This document shows, piece by piece, positions 1-7,515 of a stretch of 64,000 nucleotides of DNA; position 1 is the stretch's first letter, and the number at the start of each line of letters is the position of its first letter. Under the pieces are notes generated by a model. The model searched no databases. It was not told the origin of the DNA and worked only from the letters and a program-made list of their open reading frames with translations. The DNA is taken from the NCBI RefSeq assembly GCF_900637205.1, contig NZ_LR134355.1:3534001-3598000 (forward strand), written 5' to 3'. Source of the stretch: Mycolicibacterium chitae (GTDB lineage: Bacteria; Actinomycetota; Actinomycetes; Mycobacteriales; Mycobacteriaceae). Made by a program: the position numbers and the translations under genes.

Positions 1-674
1 AGCGCCGCCCCGATGTCCGGGAGGGTGAGGAACTGGATGAAATAGTGGTCATAGGTCCCGGCCGCCTGACCGTAGAAGACGGTGATCACCGTCACCGCCG
101 TGTAGAAGCTGACGATCAGGGTCAACAGGAAACCTGGTATGACGCACAGCAATCCGCCGATGACGCGGGTGCCGACCACGAACGGGATCGCCCGCAGCCC
201 CATCGCCTCGGTGGCGTCGATCTCGTCGGCGATACGCATCGAACCGATCTCGGCGGTCATCCGGCAACCGGCCTGCGAGGCAAACGCCACTCCCGCGACC
301 AGCGGAGCCATCTCCCGGACGTTGCCCCACCCGCCGATGATTCCGGCCAGGGCACCGAGTCCGATCAGATCGAGGGTGGCAAAGGCCTCGATGGCGACGA
401 TCCCGCCGACGGTGACGCCGAGGATGGCCAGCACGCTGATGACGCCGCCGTCGACGACGATCGAACCCCGGCCCCACGCCAGGTTGTTCATCACCTGCAG
501 CGTTTCGCGCCGATACCGGCGGACCGTGATCGGCAGCAACCAGATGGTCTGCGCAATGAAGGTGGCCCATTGGCCGAGCTCCCGGAAGGGTGCCCGCAGC
601 TGCTTGGTCGGGATCAGCCGTGAACTGAAAAGCTTTGAGGGTGCCGAAGATCGGTGTTGTGCCGCCGTTGCCAT
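1..674 (-). CDS. YrbE/MlaE-family permease of an Mce importer (second YrbE; 3' end cut off)
   Basis: Inner-membrane permease subunit of an Mce-type lipid importer. The frame has no stop in the window, so the C-terminus lies beyond the left edge; 224 codons are visible. It opens MATAAQHRSS, and the amphipathic segment TIWLLPITVRRYRRETLQVM precedes hydrophobic helices and the MlaE-type stretch AGCRMTAEIGSMRIADEIDA, with the conserved E-I-x-x-M-R-I region and the EAMGL motif after it. The start ATG overlaps the TGA of the preceding permease by one base, so the two are translationally coupled as YrbEA-YrbEB pairs normally are. Mce substrate-binding proteins would be expected next to the left. The substrate cannot be read from the sequence; the P450 and ferredoxin upstream on the same strand suggest a hydrophobic ring compound or sterol-like lipid. 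Confidence 0.93.
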   Translation of the reverse strand, partial: MATAAQHRSSAPSKLFSSRLIPTKQLRAPFRELGQWATFIAQTIWLLPITVRRYRRETLQVMNNLAWGRGSIVVDGGVISVLAILGVTVGGIVAIEAFATLDLIGLGALAGIIGGWGNVREMAPLVAGVAFASQAGCRMTAEIGSMRIADEIDATEAMGLRAIPFVVGTRVIGGLLCVIPGFLLTLIVSFYTAVTVITVFYGQAAGTYDHYFIQFLTLPDIGAA

Positions 675-1555
675 CACGCCACCGCCATCGGGAAGAACAT
701 CGTCTGCAACTGGGTGATCACCAGGTTGACGACCACGATCAGGATGACGTTGAGCACCACCGAGGCGTTCACCGCGTCGGCGACACCGCGCGGTCCGCCC
801 TTGGCCTCCATACCGCGCTGGGAGGAGATGATCGCCACGATCGAGGCGAAGACGAATCCCTTGCCCATGGTGAACCACAGGTCGGTCATCTTCGCGAACG
901 ACCCGAACGAGATCCAGAAGCTGCCCGGCGTCACGTCATTGACCACCGTGGCGATCAGGAATGCGGCCCCCACGCCCATCGCGATCACGATGGTGACCAG
1001 GATCGGCGTGATCAGCAGCAGCGCCAGGAACCGCGGAACCACCAGGCGCCGAACGGGATCGATCCCCAGCGTGCGCAGCGCATCGAGTTCCTCGCGGATG
1101 GCCCGGGCACCGAAGTCGGACGCGATCGCGGCCGCGGCCGCACCACCCATCAGCAGCCCCGCCGTCACCGGCGCGCCCTGCCGCAGGACGGCCACCCCGG
1201 TTGCCGACCCGACGAGCGAGTTGGCACCCACCTCGTTGACGAGGCCGGACAGCTGCACCGCGACCATCGCCCCGAAGGGAATCGCCATCAGGATCGCCGG
1301 CAGCACGGTCACCCGGAGCAGGATCCAGGCCTGAGACATGGTCTCCCCGAAGGGAAGTCGCAGCGTCAGCGTGTCGGTCACGGCGTACCGGAACACCGAC
1401 GCGGCCAGCAGGACACCCCGGCCGGTGGTGGCCGCGCTGTGCACCGGAATCTCCGCGAGCCGTCCGGCGGCGCCGGCCGCGGCGGACCCGACCGCGGCCG
1501 CGACGGGCCGTGGTCGGGTATCCGCCGCGGGCGGCGCGGTTTGAGTAACCGTCAT
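674..1555 (-). CDS. YrbE/MlaE-family permease of an Mce importer (first YrbE)
   Basis: First of two paired permeases of an Mce lipid importer, 293 aa. After an Ala/Pro-rich N-terminal tail the MlaE permease domain covers about residues 80-290, with several hydrophobic helices and the family motif region ASDFGARAIREELDALRTLG followed by PRFLALLL. The ATG start is preceded by a good ribosome site (GAGGAG, plus-strand positions 1567-1572), and an in-frame TGA lies just upstream, so the start is well fixed. It lies 84 bp downstream of the ferredoxin gene on the same strand, which makes co-transcription with P450 and ferredoxin plausible, and it overlaps the next permease by one base. YrbEA of an mce operon is certain as a family call; which mce operon it belongs to is unknown. 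Confidence 0.95.
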   Translation of the reverse strand: MTVTQTAPPAADTRPRPVAAAVGSAAAGAAGRLAEIPVHSAATTGRGVLLAASVFRYAVTDTLTLRLPFGETMSQAWILLRVTVLPAILMAIPFGAMVAVQLSGLVNEVGANSLVGSATGVAVLRQGAPVTAGLLMGGAAAAAIASDFGARAIREELDALRTLGIDPVRRLVVPRFLALLLITPILVTIVIAMGVGAAFLIATVVNDVTPGSFWISFGSFAKMTDLWFTMGKGFVFASIVAIISSQRGMEAKGGPRGVADAVNASVVLNVILIVVVNLVITQLQTMFFPMAVA

Positions 1556-1573
1556 TACGGTCGGCTCTCCTCG

Positions 1574-1609
1574 ATCTCAGAGGGCGTAGTCATCTCGGAG
1601 GGCGTGGTC
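1574..1609. repeat. 18-bp tandem direct repeat, two copies
   Basis: Two adjacent 18-bp units (1574-1591 and 1592-1609), ATCTCAGAGGGCGTAGTC and ATCTCGGAGGGCGTGGTC, differ at two positions. They fill most of the gap between the ferredoxin stop and the ribosome site of the first YrbE gene. No function is evident; a local duplication within the operon spacer is the simplest reading. Confidence 0.8.
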
Positions 1610-1639
1610 AATGCCAAACCCTTCGTCTACGCCTGAACT

Positions 1640-1834
1640 TCAGGAACTGATTCGGATGGCCTGGATCGGACAGCGTTTGCCCGCCAGCGTCACTGCTTCC
1701 GCCAGCGAGGCGTCGGGGGTGTCGGTCAGCAGACGCACCTGTTCGTCGTCGTCCTCGAGCACGAACACCTCCGGCGCCAAGCCGACGCAGACCCCATGGC
1801 CTTCGCAACGGTCGTAATCGATCTCAACTCTCAT
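1640..1834 (-). CDS. 3Fe-4S-type ferredoxin, partner of the adjacent P450
   Basis: Small electron-transfer protein of 64 aa. The cluster ligands read C10-x-x-H13-x-x-C16 and C55-P, the pattern of P450-associated ferredoxins in which the second cysteine of a 4Fe-4S motif is replaced (here by histidine); a 3Fe-4S cluster is therefore expected. It begins MRVEIDYDRC and ends with the usual CPxxAI segment. The gene starts 11 bp after the P450 stop on the same strand, so the two are almost surely one transcript and the ferredoxin most likely reduces that P450. The reductase that feeds it may be the flavin/2Fe-2S protein encoded divergently, although that protein already carries its own plant-type 2Fe-2S domain. 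Confidence 0.95.
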   Translation of the reverse strand: MRVEIDYDRCEGHGVCVGLAPEVFVLEDDDEQVRLLTDTPDASLAEAVTLAGKRCPIQAIRISS

Positions 1835-1845
1835 CGTCACGGGCG

Positions 1846-3069
1846 TCACGGTGCGGGCGTGAAAGTGGCCGGCAGAGAGCCGATCGCCGCCGTTTCGGTG
1901 CCGTGGAACTCGTACTTCGCCGCCGACGGATCGACAAGGGTGATGTCGGGCAGTCGGCGCAGCAATTCCTCGACGGCGATGCGCAGTTCCATCCGCGCGG
2001 TGGGAGCGCCGGGGCACGAGTGGATTCCGAAGCCGAAGGTGAGGTGGCGGTTCTTGCGGCCGAACTTGCGATCCACATCGAATTCGTCCGGATTCTCGTA
2101 CACCTTGGGATCCCGGTTGGCCGCCGCCCAGCACGTCTGGATGTAGCTGTCCTTGGGGATCTGCGTGCCGCCGAGCTCCACGTCGCGGGTGGCCCGCTTG
2201 TAGAGCCCGAAGAACGGCGGGTGCAGCCGCAGCGTCTCTTCGACCGCGCTGGGGATCATCTCGGGGTCGGCCTTGAGCCGTTCGGTCAGTTCGGGCCGCG
2301 AGAGCACCTCGTGCAAGATGCTGCCCAGCACGGCGACGCTGGTGCCGTGACCCGCAACGAGGAACGAGTTCATGATCTGGCCGATCTCGAGCGGGCCGAG
2401 GGGCTGGCCGTTCAACTCCGCGTTGGCGAGATCGGTCAGGAAGTCGTCCTTCGGATTTTCCTTGCGCGCCATGACTTCCTGCGCACCGAACATCGCGAAG
2501 TCCAGGAAGGCCTTGGGGCCCTCTTCGGGATCCTCGAATGCCGCCACGAGGCGCAGCGTCATATCGCGCACGGTGGCGCGCTTGTCCAGGTCGAACCCGA
2601 TGATGCGGCAGAGCGCGTAGAGGGGCACCTCCTCGCAGAATTCCTCGACCAGATCGCAGGAACCCTTGGCCGCGAAATTGTCGATGAGAAGGTTGATGTC
2701 CTCGCGGATACCTTCCTCGAAGCGCCCGGCGGTATCGGCGTTGAACGCCTTGGCCACCAACTCGCGCCACATGGTGTGCTCCGGCGGATCCATCTCGATC
2801 GGGGGGAAGGCCGGCCGCTCGACCACCGGCAGCACCACCGTCGGGTAGTGCGAGAAGGTCTCCCAGTCGCTGTGGATCTTCCTGACCAGGTCGTGGTCGA
2901 GCGCGAGGTAGAAGCCGCCCAGCTCGTCGCTGTGCGGCACCGGGCACCCCGCGGCGCGGGCCTCGGCGAAGAGCTCCATGGCCCGGTCCGGGGTGGATGT
3001 GTAGCTGCTGTAGCCCGACAGTTCGGTCTGAAGGTCGGCCGGAAGGCCCTTGTCGACCAGTTCGGACAT
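1846..3069 (-). CDS. cytochrome P450 monooxygenase
   Basis: Soluble bacterial class-I P450, 407 aa. Seen directly: the K-helix ExxR pair (E278-R281), the heme loop FGFGIHSCPG at residues 345-354 with C352 as thiolate ligand, and the I-helix segment LVAGHGTS at 237-244. In the I-helix the usual acidic residue before the threonine is glycine (G242, T243), which is unusual. The ATG start has a ribosome site (AAAGAAAGG) about 10 bp upstream; the open frame extends further but without one. Gene order P450-ferredoxin-yrbEA-yrbEB on one strand suggests it acts on the substrate brought in by the Mce importer. A 29-bp operator-like site lies about 190 bp upstream. The substrate is unknown. Confidence 0.96.
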   Translation of the reverse strand: MSELVDKGLPADLQTELSGYSSYTSTPDRAMELFAEARAAGCPVPHSDELGGFYLALDHDLVRKIHSDWETFSHYPTVVLPVVERPAFPPIEMDPPEHTMWRELVAKAFNADTAGRFEEGIREDINLLIDNFAAKGSCDLVEEFCEEVPLYALCRIIGFDLDKRATVRDMTLRLVAAFEDPEEGPKAFLDFAMFGAQEVMARKENPKDDFLTDLANAELNGQPLGPLEIGQIMNSFLVAGHGTSVAVLGSILHEVLSRPELTERLKADPEMIPSAVEETLRLHPPFFGLYKRATRDVELGGTQIPKDSYIQTCWAAANRDPKVYENPDEFDVDRKFGRKNRHLTFGFGIHSCPGAPTARMELRIAVEELLRRLPDITLVDPSAAKYEFHGTETAAIGSLPATFTPAP

Positions 3070-3251
3070 GGTTCTAACCCTTTCTTTGTGGCGGCTGCCA
3101 GCCCCCGCTGGGCCAAAGTGCTCGCGCAGCGCCCGTTCCGTGCGTGATGTCGGCTGAACCCCACTCGGCTCGCCGAACAGGGGCCCGATCTCGAATGTCG
3201 TCGCCCCCGCCGGCGATCCGCAGTGTGGTGGATCACATACTAAGCACACTG

Positions 3252-3280
3252 TTGACACAGAATCAATGACTTGAAGTCGA
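3252..3280 (+). promoter_or_regulatory. regulon operator-like site A (29 bp)
   Basis: TTGAC at 3252-3256 is followed at the fixed spacing by TCAATGACTTGAAGTCGA (3263-3280), whose core GACT-TGA-AGTC is an 11-bp palindrome. The same 29-bp layout recurs at 7347-7375, 8250-8278 (minus) and 19722-19750. It lies upstream of the P450 gene. Confidence 0.75.
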
Positions 3281-3302
3281 AAAGGTCATCGCGGGGTGTG
3301 AC

Positions 3303-3316
3303 ATAAGTCTACTTAT
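3303..3316. promoter_or_regulatory. inverted repeat ATAAGT-CT-ACTTAT
   Basis: Six-base arms are perfectly complementary around a 2-base centre. It sits between the two regulon sites of the P450/reductase divergon and overlaps AT-rich promoter-like sequence (TATACT on plus, TAGACT on minus). It may be an operator or part of the core promoter; neither is proven. Confidence 0.45.
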
Positions 3317-3406
3317 ACTGCGCAACCCCCGGTCAACAGGGAAAATGCACCGACCCAGAGCTTGTCATCTTATTTACGGCGGCGACAAGTCGACGCGCCA
3401 AACTCC

Positions 3407-3424
3407 TTGACACCAAGTCAATGA
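3407..3424 (+). promoter_or_regulatory. partial regulon site B before the reductase operon
   Basis: TTGAC-ACCAA-GTCAA is a perfect 15-bp palindrome (3407-3421) continuing into TGA, matching the left two thirds of the 29-bp regulon motif. The right AGTC arm is missing. It lies 108 bp upstream of the reductase start. Confidence 0.6.
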
Positions 3425-3531
3425 ACCGGTAATAAGTGATCCAGACGACACGCTTGCGGCGTCGAAACAACGTAGAACCGTGGCCCGATCCGAGCGCATC
3501 GGGCCACGGGCACCGGATTGCGGGGACCCAC

Positions 3532-4518
3532 ATGACGACCCACATGACACTGCCCCTCCAGGAGGAGAGCATCAGCACCACCGACACCATCGACCTTGCC
3601 GTTCGAGAGGTCCGGCCAGTGGCGGAGGACTGCATCGTGATGGTTCTGGAGACGGCCGACGGCGCCGAGCTGCCCGAGTGGTCGCCCGGTGCCCACATCG
3701 ACCTGATCCTGGGCGACGACCTCGTTCGGCAGTATTCACTGTGCGGCGACCCCGCCGACCGCTCCCGCTGGCGCATCGGGATCCTGCGCGAGCCGGAGAG
3801 CCGCGGCGGCTCCGAGTTCCTCCACGACTCGGTGCGCGCAGGCGCCACGCTGACCGCACGGGGCCCGCGAAATCACTTCCCGCTGCAGCCCAGCGACCAC
3901 TATCTGTTCGTCGCCGGCGGCATCGGAATCACCCCGATACTGACCATGATCCACGCCGCGGAACGCCAGGGCGCGTCGTGGCGGCTGCTCTACGGCGGAC
4001 GGCGCCGCGCGTCGATGGCCTTCCTCGACGAACTCGACGGGTTCGGCGACAAGATCCAAGTGTGCCCCCAGGATGAATGTGGCCTCCTGGACCTGACGTC
4101 CTATCTGAGTACGGCCCCGGCCGGCACCGCCGTATATTGCTGTGGGCCAGAGCCGTTGATCGCCGCCACCGAGGAGATCTGCGCGACCAAGGCGTTGCCC
4201 CTGCACGTCGAGCGGTTCGCTCCGAAACAGGACGCCGACGTCGGCGCGAACGAGGAATTCGAGGTCGTCTGCGCGGAATCCGATATCACCGTCACGGTGC
4301 CGGCCGATTCGACGATCCTGGCCGAGGTCCGCAAGGTGGGTATCGAGGTCCTCAGTTCGTGCTCCGAGGGCACCTGCGGGACCTGCGAGGCCGACGTCCT
4401 CGAGGGTGAGCCGGATCATCGCGACTCGGTGTTGACCCCGCAGGAACGCGCGAGCAACGAGTCGATGATGATCTGCGTCTCCCGCTGCGTCGGCAAGCGC
4501 TTGGTCCTGGATCTTTGA
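3532..4518 (+). CDS. phthalate-dioxygenase-reductase-like flavin/2Fe-2S oxidoreductase
   Basis: NAD(P)H-dependent reductase that passes electrons to an oxygenase, 328 aa. Domains in order: flavin-binding barrel with RQYSLC at 66-71, NAD(P)-binding domain with GGIGITP at 129-135 and CCGPEPL at 203-209, and a C-terminal plant-type 2Fe-2S domain with ligands C277, C282, C285 and C315 (C-x4-C-x2-C-x29-C). This order (flavin, NAD, iron-sulfur) is the phthalate dioxygenase reductase type. The frame is open further upstream, but GGGGA a few bases before the ATG at 3532 supports this start; an ATG at 3544 is possible. It is coupled to the next gene by a 4-bp overlap. It may serve the P450/ferredoxin pair or one of the hydroxylases in the block. 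Confidence 0.93.
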   Translation: MTTHMTLPLQEESISTTDTIDLAVREVRPVAEDCIVMVLETADGAELPEWSPGAHIDLILGDDLVRQYSLCGDPADRSRWRIGILREPESRGGSEFLHDSVRAGATLTARGPRNHFPLQPSDHYLFVAGGIGITPILTMIHAAERQGASWRLLYGGRRRASMAFLDELDGFGDKIQVCPQDECGLLDLTSYLSTAPAGTAVYCCGPEPLIAATEEICATKALPLHVERFAPKQDADVGANEEFEVVCAESDITVTVPADSTILAEVRKVGIEVLSSCSEGTCGTCEADVLEGEPDHRDSVLTPQERASNESMMICVSRCVGKRLVLDL

Positions 4519-5810
4519 CCGACGAGGCATACGACGTCGTCGTTGTCGGGGCCGGTGCGGGCGGCGTTGCGGCCGCGGCACTGCTGGTGAAGCAGGGGTA
4601 CCGGACCCTGTTGGTCGAACGCGCGGCACAGGTCGGCGGCCGCGCCTCCACGGTCGACATCGACGGGTTCGGGATCAACACCGGCGCACAGATATTCGAG
4701 CTCGGCGGCGCCAACAAGGAACTGTTCGACGAACTCGGCGTCCCCCTGCGGGCCCGCCGTCAGGCCAAGCCGTTGGTGCTTCGCATGGGCCGCCGCGACA
4801 TCGCGATGATGAGTGGCCCGTCGGGCCTCCTCATCAACAAGGTCGCGATCCCCGTCATCGGCGCGCTGGCGCGCAGGTTCGGCTGGTTCCGCCCAGCGGA
4901 GCACCAGCGCCTCGATGACTGGCTGGCGCAGTTGAACGCATCACCGGCCGCCCGCAAGCTCGTTCGCAACCTCACCAGCGCCATGTTCGCCGCCGAACCG
5001 GCCGATGTGTGCGCCCGCGTCTTCTTCGACTACCTCACGAAGAAGGGCGGCATGAATCCCTACGGGGCCCACCCGGACGGCTCCATCGGCCCCTGGTCGG
5101 ACCTCGCCGAGTACTTCGAGCGCGCGGGTGGCGTACTGCGCCTGGACAGCACCGTGGTGCGCGCGGAGGTCGGGCCCAGCGGGCTCATCGAATCCGTGGT
5201 CGTCGCGGACAGTTCCGGGTCGACGACGACGGTGCGGACCCGATGCGTGGTGAGCAATATCGGGCCGGTCGCGACCGGCCAACTCGTGCCGGCTGCGCAG
5301 TGGCCCGAGGGCTACCTGGAGAGCCTTGCGCAGCAGAACTATCCGGGCACGCTCATCACGATCAACTTCGCGACCGAGCGGCCCATCCCGAATCTGGCCA
5401 CGCTGATCTTCTTCGGCCACACGCGGCGACTGGCCTACGCGTCCTACGTCAGCGGCCCCTCGCCGCGTCTGGCCCCGGCCGGCAGGCATCTGTACTGCGT
5501 GACCAGCACGCCGCACCCGGCCAGTTCCGGTTTCGACACCGACGCCGAAGTGCGGCTGCTCGAGCAGGAGGCGGCCGCGGAGTTCCCCGAATTCGCCACG
5601 GCCCAGATCATCTCGGTCGCCGTGTGCACCGGGGACTGGCCCGGCCAACGGGCGATTCCGGGCCGGGACTGGCCCAACGCCACCCCCATCGCGAACCTGT
5701 GGAATGTCGGGGACGGGGCTCGGCCTCCCCTGGCCGCCGGCCTCAGCGGCTGCGTCGAATCCGCCCGGCTGGTGGTGGCCGCGGTCAACGAAAAGGTTCG
5801 GCTGAACTGA
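4515..5810 (+). CDS. FAD-dependent oxidoreductase of the phytoene-desaturase/amine-oxidase superfamily
   Basis: Flavoprotein of 431 aa with an N-terminal dinucleotide fold G12-x-G14-x-x-G17, the acidic FAD-ribose contact in LLVERAAQVGGRAS, and the family-typical C-terminal block NLWNVGDGARPPLAAGLSGC. The overall plan is that of CrtI-like desaturases and related amine oxidases. The start is a TTG whose last two bases fall in the TGA of the reductase gene (TTGA overlap), giving MTDEAYDVVVVG; no other start keeps the dinucleotide fold intact. Because it shares an operon with an oxygenase reductase in a catabolic cluster, desaturation or alcohol/ring oxidation of the pathway substrate is more likely than carotenoid synthesis, but this is inference. 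Confidence 0.88.
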   Translation: MTDEAYDVVVVGAGAGGVAAAALLVKQGYRTLLVERAAQVGGRASTVDIDGFGINTGAQIFELGGANKELFDELGVPLRARRQAKPLVLRMGRRDIAMMSGPSGLLINKVAIPVIGALARRFGWFRPAEHQRLDDWLAQLNASPAARKLVRNLTSAMFAAEPADVCARVFFDYLTKKGGMNPYGAHPDGSIGPWSDLAEYFERAGGVLRLDSTVVRAEVGPSGLIESVVVADSSGSTTTVRTRCVVSNIGPVATGQLVPAAQWPEGYLESLAQQNYPGTLITINFATERPIPNLATLIFFGHTRRLAYASYVSGPSPRLAPAGRHLYCVTSTPHPASSGFDTDAEVRLLEQEAAAEFPEFATAQIISVAVCTGDWPGQRAIPGRDWPNATPIANLWNVGDGARPPLAAGLSGCVESARLVVAAVNEKVRLN

Positions 5811-5813
5811 GAT

Positions 5814-5845
5814 CGGGCGGGCCGCGGTCCCCCGCGGCCCGCCCG
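5814..5845. terminator. GC-rich hairpin between convergent genes
   Basis: A perfect 14-bp stem (5814-5827 with 5832-5845) encloses a 4-base loop in the 41-bp gap between the FAD oxidoreductase and the convergent flavin monooxygenase. There is no T tract on either side. It probably ends transcription from both strands, as is usual for high-GC actinobacteria. Confidence 0.7.
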
Positions 5846-5851
5846 TACCCA

Positions 5852-7069
5852 TCAGAGCATGTCTGGTTCGACGATCCCCGGCTCGATGCCCAGCAGGTGC
5901 CGGCCGGCCTGCTCGTAGCTGATCTGCGAGTTGAAGATCACGTGCCGGGAGCCGGTCGCGAAGTCACGCCAATACCGTTGCGCCGGAGCGGTGGTCGAGA
6001 AGCCTGACGATCCGCCCAGATCCATCAGGAGTTCGATGGCGTCGTGCAGCAGACGGATCACCAGTGCCCCGGCGCCGCGGGCCTCGGTGCGCTCGTCGAT
6101 GGACTGTACGCGGCCCTCGCAGGCGGCCTGGTCGATCCGGGCACACGAGTCGTCCACCAACCTCTTGGCGGCCTGGATCATCGTGGTGGCCTCACCGATG
6201 GCCGCGTGATAGGCCGACGAGTCGCGCTTCTGTGCATAGGCGCTGTAGAGGATGGGACTGCCGCTCTTGGCCACGGCCACGTCGAGCAGACCCTCGGCGC
6301 ATCCGACCAGGACGCCGAGCGCCTTCGCGCGCAGAATCGGGTAGTTGACCCAGTAATCGCTGGCGACGCGCACCGATTCGTCGATCGTGGCCGGCGGCGC
6401 CACCGCGATGTCGGAGAACGCGGCGATCATGTTCGCCGGTACCCGCACGTCGTTGGCGACGACGGTGTCCGAACCCGTCCCCTTCATCCCCGCGACACGC
6501 CAGGTGTAGTCCAGTTCCACATCCGCCATCGGCATGACGGCCAGCACCGGCAGTTGCTCCGGGGACAGCGCCGGGACCATCGTCCACGCGGCGTGGTGGG
6601 AACCCGTGGCGTAGCTCCATTTCCCGGTCAGCTTGAAGGAATCGCCGTCGGGGACCAGGTGTCCGATCCCGTTCTGCGGCGAGCAGATCAGCGGTACTCC
6701 GTCGGCGAACATCTGGTCCTGGATGCCGGCCGGCAGCTTGGAGGCGAACCACAGGCAGGAGTTGTAGATCGTGTAGACCCACGCCGTCGACGGGCAGCCC
6801 TTGGCCAACTCGGCCGCGACGTTGGCCATCGACCGGCACGACTGCGCCAGGCCGGCCACGCGGGCCGGACCGGCCATGGCGAACACACCGATCTCGGTGA
6901 GCTTGTCGACAACCTCTTGGCTCAGCTCGCTGTTCTGCTCGTGTTCGTCGGCCTTGCTCTCGAGCAGCGGGCGTACCGCCTTGGCGCGGGAGACGAGTTC
7001 GTCCGCCAGCTCGTCGTTGAACCCGGCCAGCGAGCGTGCCGCCGGTTTGACGTCCTGATCGATCGACAT
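5852..7069 (-). CDS. acyl-CoA-dehydrogenase-fold flavin-dependent monooxygenase (HsaA/DszC-like)
   Basis: Protein of 405 aa with the acyl-CoA dehydrogenase fold. Segments such as GCPSTAWVYTIYNSCLWF, LTGKWSYATGSHHAAWTMV and the C-terminal YWRDFATGSRHVIFNSQISYE match the group of two-component flavin monooxygenases (HsaA, DszC, p-hydroxyphenylacetate hydroxylase oxygenase) rather than true dehydrogenases, whose catalytic glutamate is not evident. Such enzymes hydroxylate phenolic rings with reduced flavin from a separate reductase. The ATG at 7069 follows AGAAAGG; a longer open frame up to 7333 is Arg/Gly-rich and lacks a ribosome site. A regulon site lies about 280 bp upstream, implying a long leader. 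Substrate unknown; a role beside the ring-cleavage dioxygenase is likely. Confidence 0.9.
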   Translation of the reverse strand: MSIDQDVKPAARSLAGFNDELADELVSRAKAVRPLLESKADEHEQNSELSQEVVDKLTEIGVFAMAGPARVAGLAQSCRSMANVAAELAKGCPSTAWVYTIYNSCLWFASKLPAGIQDQMFADGVPLICSPQNGIGHLVPDGDSFKLTGKWSYATGSHHAAWTMVPALSPEQLPVLAVMPMADVELDYTWRVAGMKGTGSDTVVANDVRVPANMIAAFSDIAVAPPATIDESVRVASDYWVNYPILRAKALGVLVGCAEGLLDVAVAKSGSPILYSAYAQKRDSSAYHAAIGEATTMIQAAKRLVDDSCARIDQAACEGRVQSIDERTEARGAGALVIRLLHDAIELLMDLGGSSGFSTTAPAQRYWRDFATGSRHVIFNSQISYEQAGRHLLGIEPGIVEPDML

Positions 7070-7515
7070 GGATGTACTACCTTTCTGGATGAAACGTCGG
7101 ATTCGCCTAGTGCGCAACCGAATACAACAACGGCCGCGCGGGCGGCCCGGACCGGTCCTGAGCGAACGCATTTCCGTAGGCACGTCGGCGAACCGGTCTT
7201 TCGTCCCCGGCGACCAGGCCTGCGACAAGTGCGCTCCGGAACGCGGCACTGTCACCGACGCGCGCTTCCATCCCGCCTCCCGAATGCCCTGACCCCACGG
7301 CGTTCGACCACCTAGACCGGTGGTCCACGTCACAGCATATCTTGCATTGACTAAATGTCAATGACTCAAAGTCGATGACACGGACATGCGCCATCGCGAG
7401 AGGTCGTGGGACGGTCAATCAGGCTCGACGTTCGCGCAATGAAGCACGGAAGACGTTGCGATACAGGAAGACAGCTACCAACCGCGCGGATCAGCGCGCG
7501 TCGGGCAAGGGCCGC
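7070..7515. promoter_or_regulatory. non-coding region with regulon site C
   Basis: A 446-bp gap lies between the flavin monooxygenase start and the tetR stop (both minus). Apart from the full 29-bp regulon motif at 7347-7375 in an AT-rich pocket, nothing coding or structured was recognised. The distance from that site to the monooxygenase start implies a leader of roughly 250 nt. Confidence 0.55.
7347..7375 (+). promoter_or_regulatory. regulon operator-like site C (29 bp)
   Basis: It contains TTGAC-TAAAT-GTCAA (7347-7361, perfect palindrome) running into TCAATGACTCAAAGTCGA (7358-7375) with core GACT-CAA-AGTC. Its last 19 bases are identical to site D on the other strand. It would control the flavin monooxygenase gene. 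Confidence 0.78.

Larger units (their letters stand above)
3070..3531. promoter_or_regulatory. divergent control region between P450 and reductase operons
   Basis: A 462-bp non-coding stretch separates the P450 start (minus) from the reductase start (plus). It holds a full copy of the regulon motif (3252-3280), a perfect ATAAGT/ACTTAT inverted repeat around 3303-3316, and a partial motif copy with a TTGAC-N5-GTCAA palindrome (3407-3421). The section between about 3240 and 3440 is much richer in A and T than its surroundings, as expected for paired promoters. No convincing small gene was found here. Confidence 0.7.

Noticed and set aside
1846..3258. N-terminal extension of the P450 to 3258
   Set aside because: No ribosome site and non-homologous residues; MSELVDKGLP at 3069 has a good ribosome site and gives the normal P450 length.
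4515..5810. Carotenoid biosynthesis gene
   Set aside because: Only the family fold points that way; no phytoene synthase, cyclase or GGPP synthase is present and the operon is catabolic.
5852..7333. N-terminal extension of the flavin monooxygenase to 7333
   Set aside because: The extra 88 residues are Arg/Pro/Gly-rich, and the ribosome site AGAAAGG supports the ATG at 7069.
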